From: Furfurilactobacillus entadae
Lineage (GTDB): Bacteria; Bacillota; Bacilli; Lactobacillales; Lactobacillaceae
Assembly (NCBI RefSeq): GCF_045862745.1
Contig: NZ_BQXN01000013.1
Span: 1-60,155, forward strand
Direction: 5' to 3'
Length of the DNA stretch: 60,155 nucleotides
Below the pieces are notes generated by a model that saw nothing but the letters and a program-made list of their open reading frames with translations, searched no databases and had not been told where the DNA came from. Shown here in pieces: positions 44,645 to 52,971 of this stretch. The first letter of the stretch is position 1. The number at the start of each line of letters is the position of its first letter. A program made the translations under genes and the position numbers.

Positions 44645-46091
44645 TAACATGGTTAAAGAACGCCTCGATAATTACTTTGCTGACTACCCAGATACAACGG
44701 ATATGCACGAATTGCGTGAAGAACTTACCGCCGATCTAAGTGAAGCCGCTCATGAGCGCGAGGCCCAAGGCGAAAGCATGACGGATGCCGTCAATCATGC
44801 GTTTGAACAACTAGGTGACCTTGATGATCTCGTGGACGAGATCAATCAGACCAATCCTGAAGATGATGCCACATTTACTGATGACGACACCACGACCCAT
44901 AAGCATGAGGGCCACTATCACCATCATGGCCACCACATCGACATCACGGATAATCAAATTTCAATCGACGGCGGAAAACTGTTTAAGGCCGACGAAAATG
45001 GCTTAACCGTTAACGGTGGTAAAACCATTAACATTGATGAAAACGGGTTGGACATCAATAACGGCCAGGTCAGTTTTACGAGCGATGGCGTTCGCTTAGG
45101 AAACCTTGTCATTGATGACACTGGCTTCCACCGTGAAGACGTGCCGAGCCAAAAAGCAACTTCACCAAAGAAAACCACAACTGATGACACCACGTTTGCT
45201 AACTTTGATAAGAGCTTTGACCGTACAGACGCAACCGATACTGAAATTTATGTAGATCGTTTATCAATGGTTAACGAAGTGACGTTCTCACCGGAAACAA
45301 TCGACCGAATCAACTTCGATTACGTTAACTCAAGTGTCCGGGTGCTCCCTAACCACACCACGGACACAATCATCCTCAGAGAATACATGAGCCGGGCAAA
45401 CACCAGTTACTTTGCCCACACAGACGTCAACAACGGTACCTTAACGATCAAAAGCGGCAAACGGCCACACCTCCTTCCGTTACGCATCCGGACACAACTG
45501 CTGATTCCGATGAGCTTTACTGGTGACCTCCTGCTCAATGTCCGTTCTGGGGTTGCTAAATTGACTGATCTAACCATGTTGAACCAGGTTCGAACTGTCA
45601 TTAACAGCGGCACCCTTCAAGTTGACGGCGGCCACATGAAGGATCTCGATATCGAAAATAGTTCTGGCAACGTTAAACTCCGGCATTTGACCGTTGACGG
45701 CCTCCTTCGTTCCCGTGTCCACAGTGGCTCAACCCGTTTGGATGATGTTAAGGCGAAGACGTTTGATCTGGTTGCAAACTCAGGCATCGTCCGCGGAACG
45801 GCGCTTGCAGGTGCCGGTTCCATTCAGGCGAAGTCTGGAACCATCAACCTTGATTTTTCTGGCCTAACTGGCAACCTTGATACATCCGCAACCTCCGGGA
45901 CGATCAAACTGCACTTTGCACCTGGCACTGAATATAATTTTGACCTCGATGCCGAAAGTGGTGCCGTTAGTGGCCCACGAACAGCCATTTATGATCATAA
46001 GACGAGTGCCTTCAAGGATGGCGCTGTGGGCGAAGACCCCGAATTTTACGTAACCGCCGTAGCAAAATCAGGGACCATTCGCCTCTCCTAA
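44625..46091 (+). CDS. HAAS/DUF4097 beta-repeat protein with a His-rich linker
   Basis: This 488-residue protein starts with a HAAS-type helical domain (about 1-75: LREELTADLSEAAHEREAQGE, ending AVNHAFEQLGDLDDLVDEI). An acidic linker and a His cluster follow (HKHEGHYHHHGHH, eight His within residues 92-104). A glycine-rich strand region and a DUF4097-type beta-solenoid with repeating SG-x-[VIT]-[RK]-x-x motifs (about 215-488) complete it. No transmembrane helix is obvious. PadR-HAAS-DUF4097 operons are common in Firmicutes and of uncertain function. The His cluster suggests metal binding. The ATG follows GGAAGGATCG. Confidence 0.8.
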   Translation: MKMDTIDNMVKERLDNYFADYPDTTDMHELREELTADLSEAAHEREAQGESMTDAVNHAFEQLGDLDDLVDEINQTNPEDDATFTDDDTTTHKHEGHYHHHGHHIDITDNQISIDGGKLFKADENGLTVNGGKTINIDENGLDINNGQVSFTSDGVRLGNLVIDDTGFHREDVPSQKATSPKKTTTDDTTFANFDKSFDRTDATDTEIYVDRLSMVNEVTFSPETIDRINFDYVNSSVRVLPNHTTDTIILREYMSRANTSYFAHTDVNNGTLTIKSGKRPHLLPLRIRTQLLIPMSFTGDLLLNVRSGVAKLTDLTMLNQVRTVINSGTLQVDGGHMKDLDIENSSGNVKLRHLTVDGLLRSRVHSGSTRLDDVKAKTFDLVANSGIVRGTALAGAGSIQAKSGTINLDFSGLTGNLDTSATSGTIKLHFAPGTEYNFDLDAESGAVSGPRTAIYDHKTSAFKDGAVGEDPEFYVTAVAKSGTIRLS

Positions 46092-46115
46092 AGACACAGC
46101 ACAGTTACACCAAAT

Positions 46116-46153
46116 AAAAGACCAGCCCCTCATTGACGAGGAGCTGGTCTTTT
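46116..46153. terminator. Bidirectional terminator between the HAAS gene and cls
   Basis: AAAAGACCAGC (46116-46126) pairs with GCTGGTCTTTT (46143-46153), with an inner CCTC/GAGG pair. Confidence 0.88.
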
Positions 46154-46163
46154 TGTGCCTTCA

Positions 46164-47609
46164 CTATAAAATTGGTGATAGGAGCCGGGAGAACGTTTGT
46201 TTAAATTTACGCCACCATGATTGGGAAACAAAGTCCGTATATGTGGTTAATTCACTGACCTGACTGTCCGCCTCAAACAATGTCGCAAGTTGTGCCGTAA
46301 TGTCAGGGTCATAAATAAACGCATTAAGTTCAAAATTCAGTTTAAAACTTCGGAAATCAAGGTTCGCTGAGCCGACAGAGGCCACACCATCATCCACCAC
46401 CATGGTCTTTGAATGGACGAAACCATTCCGATACTTAAAGATTTTAACGCCTTCACGTGCCAGCTGCTTTGCGTAATATTCCGTCGCCCGGTAAACGAAC
46501 GCGTGATCTGGCATCGACGGAATCATGATGCGAACGTCCACACCGCTCCCTGCGGCAACCCGAAGTGCGTCTAACACAGAGTCATCTGGAATGAGGTACG
46601 GTGACTGAATCCACAGTCGCTTTTGGGCAGAGTTGATGAGTCGTAAATACCCCATCTTAATCTGCTCTTTATCAGAATCAGGCCCAGAGGACACAATCTG
46701 CATGTTGGTGTTCCCCTTAACCTTTGTCACACGGAACAAGTCATTTGTAACAGTTAACGGGTTAACTTTACTGGTTGCGTTCCAATCCCGAATAAACCGT
46801 GACTGAAGGCCGTAAATTCCGGCACCCACGATCCGCAAATGGGTATCGCGCCAGTAACCAAACTTTTCTTTCCGACCCAGATACTGATCCCCGATGTTGA
46901 AACCACCGGTGTAACCGATTGTCCCGTCGATCACCACGATCTTTCGGTGATCACGAAAGTTCAGTCGGAAATCGGCCCATGCGCTCCGTGTCTGTAGAAA
47001 CGGATAGGCTTCACCACCCGCTGCTCGTAACGGGTCGTAGAACTTTGGTCGAACACCCATGGACCCCCATGAATCATACAATACCCGGACGACCACCCCT
47101 TCGTTTGCCTTCTTAATCAGGAGGTTCAGTAAGTCATGACCAATGTCATCCGCGTAAATCGTATAAAACTCGATGTGGATGCTTTGTTTGGCCCGTTCAA
47201 TGTCTTCAAATAATTCGTGAAACAGGGCTTTACCATCCTTAATGACATGAACCCGGTTGTTCCGCGTTAAAAACGCCTGATCTGACTCAATAAAGAGATT
47301 AACCGTTCCCAGCGCCTGGGCAGTCACACCATCGGCTTCATTTCGTTCCGATGATAACTCGGCCCGTTGAAGCGCTAACCGCTCGTCCAGTTGCAACTGC
47401 TCCTGTTCCTGGATTTGAAACAGGCGGTTTTTTGGTAGTCGCCGACCCACAAACGCGTAGGCAATAAAGCCAATCACCGGTAAAAAGACTAGCACCAGTA
47501 ACCACGCCCAGGTAGCGGCAATATCACGGGGCTCTCGGAACACCGTAATGAACGCTAACACTGCGTTGACGTAAATCACGACTTCAAAAATAATGTGTGC
47601 CCAATTCAT
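46164..47609 (-). CDS. cls: Cardiolipin synthase
   Basis: This 481-residue phospholipase-D-family protein has two N-terminal membrane helices (about 5-25 and 35-55), then two HKD motifs: FRDHRKIVVIDGTIGYTGGF near residue 220 and VHSKTMVVDDGVASVGSAN near 400. It joins two phosphatidylglycerol molecules to cardiolipin and glycerol at the membrane. Length is normal for the family. TTGGAGGACGTGACCTG precedes the ATG. Confidence 0.94.
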   Translation of the reverse strand: MNWAHIIFEVVIYVNAVLAFITVFREPRDIAATWAWLLVLVFLPVIGFIAYAFVGRRLPKNRLFQIQEQEQLQLDERLALQRAELSSERNEADGVTAQALGTVNLFIESDQAFLTRNNRVHVIKDGKALFHELFEDIERAKQSIHIEFYTIYADDIGHDLLNLLIKKANEGVVVRVLYDSWGSMGVRPKFYDPLRAAGGEAYPFLQTRSAWADFRLNFRDHRKIVVIDGTIGYTGGFNIGDQYLGRKEKFGYWRDTHLRIVGAGIYGLQSRFIRDWNATSKVNPLTVTNDLFRVTKVKGNTNMQIVSSGPDSDKEQIKMGYLRLINSAQKRLWIQSPYLIPDDSVLDALRVAAGSGVDVRIMIPSMPDHAFVYRATEYYAKQLAREGVKIFKYRNGFVHSKTMVVDDGVASVGSANLDFRSFKLNFELNAFIYDPDITAQLATLFEADSQVSELTTYTDFVSQSWWRKFKQTFSRLLSPIL

Positions 47610-47701
47610 CAGGTCACGTCCTCCAATAATTCAACATTTACTACATTCATCTTACTCATTTTTTAACCATCCCGCGACCATTTTCTCCTGGATTCTGCTA
47701 A

Positions 47702-48928
47702 CTAATGAAAACGTGGGCTCGCTGTTTCATGGACGACATTTGCGGGGCTAATTTTAAGCGGCACCGGTTCTCTAAAGTGCGTCCCAGCCAGCGTTGCCTC
47801 ACCCACTTTTTGCTGCGCGATCTCAGCGATCACCTCAGGATTGGCGAGCAGTAACGCTAATTCCGCCCCTGTTGTTAACCGGTGAATCATTAACTGACCA
47901 AATTCGCCCACTAACTGTTGTGGTAGATCCAGCGGACTTTGCGTCGTCAGCATGAGGTACGCACCCACTTTACGCCCCTCACGTGCAAGCCGTGATAAGC
48001 CGTCATCGGCCATTTCCGTCGATTGTGACAAGTAGCGATGTGCTTCATCAATGGTCAAAACAACCGGAACACTCTGCCTCATGGTTTGTTTCAACCGAAG
48101 TAACCGCGCGGCTAATAGACTCACGATCAAGCGGCCTGTCCGTAAATCACCAGCTAATGCTGAGAGATCTATAACAAGGTGGCGGTGGTCGGCCTTCATG
48201 GCGGCAAACAACCGCATCAAGTAGCCGACATCATACCGTGTTTTGGGTAACCGCTTCTTCATCTGATCCGTCATCGGCAACCGCAGTAAGCGTTGGTACA
48301 CCGGATTGCTTAACCACTGACGAAGCTTCACAACCGCTGGATAGAGGCGGGTCTGCTTTTCAAAATCAGGTTGTTGACCGATTACATCAAAATTGGCTGC
48401 GGCGCCCGCTAGCGGCTTAACGCATTCTGCTAACAACTGCTCTGGTAATAGCGCGCCGTTGTAGGGCCGTGGATACGCGTGTAACCGTGCTAATGCATCC
48501 TCATGATCCGACCACAACCGGTTCATCTTCACGTAAAGTCCCTGTTTACGGACCACATTCTTCATGATTCGTAAGCTGACAATGGCCGCGCCCAGCGTTT
48601 CAATCGCCTCATGATCCGTAATGCCTGCCAGCTGGGCCAGCTCTGGTGCCGTTAACGCCGTGTAGTCAAGAAAGGCATTGCCCCCTAATTGACCCACCAC
48701 AACGTTTGGCAGGTTCACATACTCACCAGTTGGGTCTAAAATAATTGCCGTTTGGCTCTTGTGTTGCAGTGCCATTAACAGGGCAACCATTGACGTTGAT
48801 TTACCGCTTCTCGTTTGGCCGACAATCAATAAGTGTTGGTTTAACAGGTCATCCGCCGAGACGCTCACCGTTTGCCCAGTTGTCTTGTTGAGTGCCCAAT
48901 CTGTCAGCATAATGTCTGGTTCTTGCAT
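47702..48928 (-). CDS. HerA/FtsK-type ATPase (DUF87-like)
   Basis: This 408-residue P-loop ATPase has Walker A GQTRSGKST (37-45), ILDPTGEYV just after, and Walker B VVLTIDEAHRYLSQS at about 265-280, followed by AREGRKVGAYLMLTTQSP, the HerA-family sensor region. HerA-like ATPases are hexameric DNA translocases that often work with a nuclease. No NurA is adjacent; instead the gene lies 12 bp downstream of a DNA glycosylase gene, and the two probably form an operon. AGGGAGGTCAACCG precedes the ATG. Confidence 0.85.
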   Translation of the reverse strand: MQEPDIMLTDWALNKTTGQTVSVSADDLLNQHLLIVGQTRSGKSTSMVALLMALQHKSQTAIILDPTGEYVNLPNVVVGQLGGNAFLDYTALTAPELAQLAGITDHEAIETLGAAIVSLRIMKNVVRKQGLYVKMNRLWSDHEDALARLHAYPRPYNGALLPEQLLAECVKPLAGAAANFDVIGQQPDFEKQTRLYPAVVKLRQWLSNPVYQRLLRLPMTDQMKKRLPKTRYDVGYLMRLFAAMKADHRHLVIDLSALAGDLRTGRLIVSLLAARLLRLKQTMRQSVPVVLTIDEAHRYLSQSTEMADDGLSRLAREGRKVGAYLMLTTQSPLDLPQQLVGEFGQLMIHRLTTGAELALLLANPEVIAEIAQQKVGEATLAGTHFREPVPLKISPANVVHETASPRFH

Positions 48929-48940
48929 CGGTTGACCTCC

Positions 48941-49591
48941 CTAACGTTCCCTTAGTTTAAACGACCCCATAAAGCTGGCCTCCCACTGTGTGGCCGTCTT
49001 AATTTGTTTGCCCAGACCGTCAATCAGTGCGTGAAGCTCTTGAAACTCAAACCACGTTAGCCCAGCATCCGCCTCCACAAGTTGTTGAAACGCTCGGTAT
49101 GATTTTGGTACTTCAAGTCCAAGCCAACCAAATTGCCGCCGGGCATAGGTATCCGCAATAAACAGTGGGTGATGAAAACCGTACATCATAATGTCATCCA
49201 CCGTTTCGTTTCCCAGGCCCTTGACGGATAAAAGTGCTGTTTGCAATGTTTTTCGATCCATCCGTTCAATGGCGAGCAAATCATCATCGTAACGCCCTAA
49301 CCACTCGGCGGCCGCAATTAAATACGTTGCCTTCATCCTGTACAATCCAGCCGGTTTAATCACCGTTGCTAATGCTTCAGGATCAAGGTTGCGGATGACT
49401 GCCGGATCATTATCAGTTGCCGCTAGTAATGCCTTTGCAGCGGCTGTCGCGTTGGCGGCACTCGCATTCTGAATGAGAATCGCTGTCCACATCACTTGAA
49501 GGGGTGACTGTGCCCACAGCGTTTCGGGTGCCAACCAGTTTTGTGGCCCCATATTCGTTTCTAAAATGTTGTATAGTGGTTTTAACTTCAT
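48941..49591 (-). CDS. HhH-GPD DNA glycosylase (endonuclease III / MagIII-like)
   Basis: This 216-residue helix-hairpin-helix glycosylase has LLSVKGLGNETVDDIMMYGF followed by PLFIADTYARRQFGWLG. The Asp of IADTY is the catalytic residue. The Lys of bifunctional endonuclease III is replaced by Glu (G-N-E-T), and no C-x6-C-x2-C-x5-C iron-sulfur cluster is present. Both features point to the monofunctional MagIII type that removes alkylated purines such as 3-methyladenine. The ATG at 49591 fits GAGGA 7 nt upstream; a TTG just before it is also in frame. It precedes the HerA-like gene. Confidence 0.82.
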   Translation of the reverse strand: MKLKPLYNILETNMGPQNWLAPETLWAQSPLQVMWTAILIQNASAANATAAAKALLAATDNDPAVIRNLDPEALATVIKPAGLYRMKATYLIAAAEWLGRYDDDLLAIERMDRKTLQTALLSVKGLGNETVDDIMMYGFHHPLFIADTYARRQFGWLGLEVPKSYRAFQQLVEADAGLTWFEFQELHALIDGLGKQIKTATQWEASFMGSFKLRER

Positions 49592-49630
49592 CAAATTATC
49601 CTCATCATTGATCCAAGAAAGGCGTCCATC

Positions 49631-50095
49631 ATGTCACAGATCACCATTCGCCCTGCTACCGTGGCAGACTATCCCAGACTTGAACAAATTTACCTCGTGG
49701 CCCGCCAGCGTGCCTTTCCATGGGTTCATCAGCCGCGCCTCACAGATTTTGACCGTGATAGCCGCGGTGAACTCATTTTAGTCGCTGAGTTAAATCAGCA
49801 GGTCGTAGGGTTCACTTCATTTTACCGCTTAGCCAGTTTTATTCACCTATTATTCGTTGACCCTGCATTTCATCATCAGCATGTCGGGACCGCCCTCATA
49901 GGTGGCTTACGAACAATTGCGACTGAACCGTTACAGTTGAAAGTTGTCATTCAAAATGAAGCGGCCCGCGCCTTTTATGCCCACCACCACTTCCGTGAAA
50001 CAAAACGTGATGTGCTCGCAACGCCGCCAAACATTACGTTAGAAGACACGCGCCTTGATCAATACCCAAATTTAGGCCGCCACGCCACCATTTAG
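49631..50095 (+). CDS. GNAT family N-acetyltransferase
   Basis: This 154-residue protein is an acetyl-CoA-dependent transferase of the GNAT fold: ITIRPATVADYPRLEQIY at the start, the central FIHLLFVDPAFHHQHVGTALIGGL acetyl-CoA motif A, and EAARAFYAHHHFRET motif B. The usual R/Q-x-x-G-x-G/A is H-Q-H-V-G-T-A. The substrate is unknown. AAGAAAGG is about 8 nt upstream of the ATG. It is divergent from the glycosylase gene with a gap of only 39 bp. Confidence 0.88.
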   Translation: MSQITIRPATVADYPRLEQIYLVARQRAFPWVHQPRLTDFDRDSRGELILVAELNQQVVGFTSFYRLASFIHLLFVDPAFHHQHVGTALIGGLRTIATEPLQLKVVIQNEAARAFYAHHHFRETKRDVLATPPNITLEDTRLDQYPNLGRHATI

Positions 50096-50106
50096 TTTGA
50101 TCGCTT

Positions 50107-50185
50107 AGTGCCAGTGACCACCGCCCTCACAATGATTCGTCTTTCGGCTAATCATTACCGGGTGGTGCTTACTGGCACTTTTTTA
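50107..50185 (+). terminator. Long 73-nt terminator hairpin after the GNAT gene
   Basis: AGTGCCAGT (50107-50115) pairs with ACTGGCACT (50171-50179); ACCACC/GGTGGT and AATGATT/AATCATT (50131-50137 with 50150-50156) continue the stem. T6 follows. Confidence 0.85.
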
Positions 50186-50192
50186 TTTTTTG

Positions 50193-50251
50193 TTGACTTC
50201 TCTGTAAATGCGCGTATGCTATGTATCTGTTAGATATATATCTTTTTGATA
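50193..50251 (+). promoter_or_regulatory. PadR-MFS promoter with two tandem dyad operators
   Basis: The -35 TTGACT (50193-50198) and -10 TATGCT (50215-50220) are spaced by 16 bp. Immediately downstream are two copies of TATC-N5-GATA at 50224-50236 and 50239-50251, 15 bp apart. They cover the transcription start, ideal for repression by the PadR protein encoded next. Confidence 0.72.
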
Positions 50252-50269
50252 TAAAAGGAGTCGTAATTC

Positions 50270-50821
50270 ATGTACACACTATTTGTTTTAGGTGAATTGA
50301 TGGACAACCCATTAACCGGTTACCAATTACGTGACATTCTTAGTCACGTTATCGGTGACCGATTTACGGTCAGCTGGGGGATCATTTATCCGCTGTTGGA
50401 TAAGCTTGAAGAAGCGGGCGATATTACCCTAGTGAATACGCAACACGACGGTGGTCGTCAGCAAAATGTCGCTCACCTCACCGATCATGGTCGCGACCAC
50501 TTCAAAGCGTTAATGGCAAAGCCAATCACGCCAGGTAAGAATGAAGAAATGCTGTACCTTTTCAAACTTGATAATTTACATCATCTGACAACGCCGGAAG
50601 CCATCGACCTGCTTGAGACGTTTATTGCTTATAAAACGGCCGTAAGAGATAGCGCCCAGACTGCCAAATCAGCCATTCAGGCGGCTGACATGGACGACGC
50701 TGACAAGTTTACCTCAACCGCCCTTGGTCAATACCGACTGGCCCAAGCACAAGCCGCCATCGACTGGGCAATCACCGTTCAACGTGAGCTTTCAGCAGGC
50801 GCACTCACTAACCTCAAGTAA
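50270..50821 (+). CDS. PadR family regulator of the MFS exporter
   Basis: This 183-residue PadR protein has the winged-helix domain at about 1-85 (YTLFVLGELMDNPLTGYQLRD, SWGIIYPLLDKLEEAG, HDGGRQQNVAHLTDHG) and a long C-terminal helical dimer domain of the Vir_act_alpha_C type. AAAAGGAGTCG precedes the ATG. It lies 21 bp before the exporter gene in one operon, the usual layout for drug-responsive repressors of the LmrR/PadR class. Confidence 0.9.
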   Translation: MYTLFVLGELMDNPLTGYQLRDILSHVIGDRFTVSWGIIYPLLDKLEEAGDITLVNTQHDGGRQQNVAHLTDHGRDHFKALMAKPITPGKNEEMLYLFKLDNLHHLTTPEAIDLLETFIAYKTAVRDSAQTAKSAIQAADMDDADKFTSTALGQYRLAQAQAAIDWAITVQRELSAGALTNLK

Positions 50822-50842
50822 CTTTTAAAGGAGCACTACATC

Positions 50843-52414
50843 ATGCAAAAATTTAAATTATCACCAGCCATTCGCCACTGGCTTGCCCTCGTGGCAGTGT
50901 GTCTCGGCGTGTTCATGGCTCTTCTTGATGTGACCGTTGTTAACGTCGCATTGCCAACCATTCAGCGCGATTTCAACGAGTCGTTTAACAATTTACAGTG
51001 GATTATCAACGCGTACACCATGGTCTACGCCGTTAGCCTTTTACTAATTTCTAAGCTAGGTGACCTGTTTGGCCGGAAACGTATTTTTCAAATGGGCTTG
51101 TTCATTTTCACCTTGGGTTCACTCGCCTCAGCACTCGCTCAAAGCGGCCTTCAATTAAACATTTTCCGTGGGGTTCAGGGGTTTGGTGGTGCCGCCATGC
51201 TCAGTTTGTCCATGGCGATCGTCGCCACAACGTTTAAAGGGAAAGAACGTGGTGTTGCCCTTGGAATCTGGAGCTCCGTTGTTGGTTTGGCAACGGCCAT
51301 CGGACCACTCTTTGGGGGGATCCTGGTTCAAGCCTTTTCATGGCGGGCCATCTTCTTAATTAACGTTCCCGTCGGCATTATCGCCCTGTTGATGGCCTTC
51401 TTCTTTGTCGATGAAAGCTACGGTAACCGAAATGGCCACGTCGACATCGCTGGGATCGTCATTAGTACCGTTGCCATTTTCTGCATCATCTTTGGTTTGT
51501 TGCAAAAAGAAAATCACACCAGTTGGTCATGGCTTAACGTTCATGTTGCTGGCTTATTAGGTGGTGGTTTGCTCCTCCTGGTTGCCTTTGTGATCCTTGA
51601 ATTGCGAATCAAGGAACCCATGATGGATGTGCGGATGTTTAAAATTCCATCATTTGTTGGGGCAACCCTTGTCGGCTTTGGCCTTGGTGCCGGGCTCTAC
51701 GCAATGTACACGTACCTCACCGTTCTCATGCAAAACTACATTGATTACTCCGCTATGCAAACGGGGATTCGGCAATTAACAATCAGTGTCTTCAGCCTTA
51801 TTTTAGGCCCTGTCATTGGAATTTTAACGAACCGCTGGGGAAATCGCTGGTTAATGTTTGCCGGAATGCTCTCCATTATCCTCGGCCTGTACCTGTTATA
51901 CCGCACCATTACGCCAACCGTTACGTACGAAAACTTCGCCATTGCGTTCGTCTTTTTAGGACTTGGTAACGCAACCGTGAATCCCCCACTATCTGCTGCG
52001 GCCATTAGCGCCGTCGAACCTAAGCACATTGGAATGGCAAGTGGCATCGTTAACGTCTTCCGTCAGTTTGGGATTAGCTTTGGGGTCGTCACCTTGGGCA
52101 TTCAGTTAACCAATGCCTATCATGACCACATTACTAGCCACCTCGCAAATACGGGGCTACCAACCCAGGCCCTTGGTGGGATTAAACATGGCCTCCTCGC
52201 TGCTGGACCCTTTTCCGGCAAAGCTGTGCTTGCCAGCAAACAAGCAGGGCCACTGCGCCAACTTCCTGCTTACCATAACGTTCACCACCTCGTTATTTCG
52301 GCGTTTGATCTTGGTTTCAAAAACCTTTTACTGTTAGCCATTGGCTTTGCACTTCTCGGTGCTTTCGCAGCAATTTTACTGGTTCGCGATCACCATTCAT
52401 CCGCGAACTCTTAA
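50843..52414 (+). CDS. DHA2-family (EmrB/QacA-like) 14-TM MFS exporter
   Basis: This 523-residue transporter has fourteen hydrophobic helices and the DHA2 signature LDVTVVNVALPTIQRD in helix 1 (motif D1), followed by KLGDLFGRKRIF (motif A) and GVALGIWSSVVGLATAIGPL (motif C of antiporters). It exports drugs or toxic compounds driven by protons. The long loop before the last helix contains an unusual block KQAGPLRQLPAYHNVHHL. AAAGGAGCACTACATC precedes the ATG. A terminator follows at 52431-52472. Confidence 0.92.
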   Translation: MQKFKLSPAIRHWLALVAVCLGVFMALLDVTVVNVALPTIQRDFNESFNNLQWIINAYTMVYAVSLLLISKLGDLFGRKRIFQMGLFIFTLGSLASALAQSGLQLNIFRGVQGFGGAAMLSLSMAIVATTFKGKERGVALGIWSSVVGLATAIGPLFGGILVQAFSWRAIFLINVPVGIIALLMAFFFVDESYGNRNGHVDIAGIVISTVAIFCIIFGLLQKENHTSWSWLNVHVAGLLGGGLLLLVAFVILELRIKEPMMDVRMFKIPSFVGATLVGFGLGAGLYAMYTYLTVLMQNYIDYSAMQTGIRQLTISVFSLILGPVIGILTNRWGNRWLMFAGMLSIILGLYLLYRTITPTVTYENFAIAFVFLGLGNATVNPPLSAAAISAVEPKHIGMASGIVNVFRQFGISFGVVTLGIQLTNAYHDHITSHLANTGLPTQALGGIKHGLLAAGPFSGKAVLASKQAGPLRQLPAYHNVHHLVISAFDLGFKNLLLLAIGFALLGAFAAILLVRDHHSSANS

Positions 52415-52430
52415 CAATTTCACTGACGAA

Positions 52431-52472
52431 AAAGGCGACTGTCTTCCCATTTTAGGGAAGGCAGCCGCCTTT
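52431..52472 (+). terminator. Terminator of the PadR-MFS operon
   Basis: AAAGGCGACTGTCTTCCC (52431-52448) pairs with 52455-52472 (one non-Watson-Crick pair), and T tract follows. Confidence 0.88.
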
Positions 52473-52812
52473 TCGTTCATCCAGATTTTCCGACCGCTGA
52501 AACGGTGGCCACCACTTTAAAATAATCATTAGTTTCATGACTGCTTCACATTTGCCATCACCAGTTTTCGCAATTTAACCGACGTTTAAATAAGAAAATG
52601 ACTAACTTGTTTTTCACCCGTTTCTTAACGCATTCCACCTGGTAACTAATCAATAAGTGCCCTGTGTGTTTCGCCAATTTCACCTTTATTTCGGCACTAT
52701 CGATGGCTTTACATGCAAGTGCCCAATTACTGATGTTCATAATTTATGTAATATTACGTTATTTATAGATTTTTTTATTAATTTTTGAATATAAAACCGA
52801 ACCTTAAAATGA
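52473..52812. other. AT-rich intergenic stretch
   Basis: No supported gene is present. A 60-codon minus-strand frame exists at 52558-52740, but it has no ribosome site and an unremarkable sequence. It could be a decayed remnant of a former gene. Confidence 0.4.
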
Positions 52813-52840
52813 TTGACCATCGTTTTCAATCGTGTATACT
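52813..52840 (+). promoter_or_regulatory. Promoter of the Ugp-like ABC operon
   Basis: The -35 TTGACC (52813-52818) and -10 TATACT (52835-52840) are spaced by 16 bp. The leader is about 125 nt long. TGAAAACGATGG on the minus strand over the spacer is a weak cre-like match. Confidence 0.65.
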
Positions 52841-52971
52841 AGCCCCAACGGGTAATTCTAAATGAACCACTAACATAATCTCAGCAATGGTATTCGCTGC
52901 CGTTGCCGTCAATGTTCCTTGATCCTACTTTCCAGCTTTGACGTTAGTTTACTTTGAAAGGGTGTTTTACT

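Noticed and set aside
52558..52740. 60-codon minus-strand ORF before the Ugp-like operon
   Set aside because: No ribosome site, AT-rich, unrecognised sequence and no partner; probably chance or decayed DNA.
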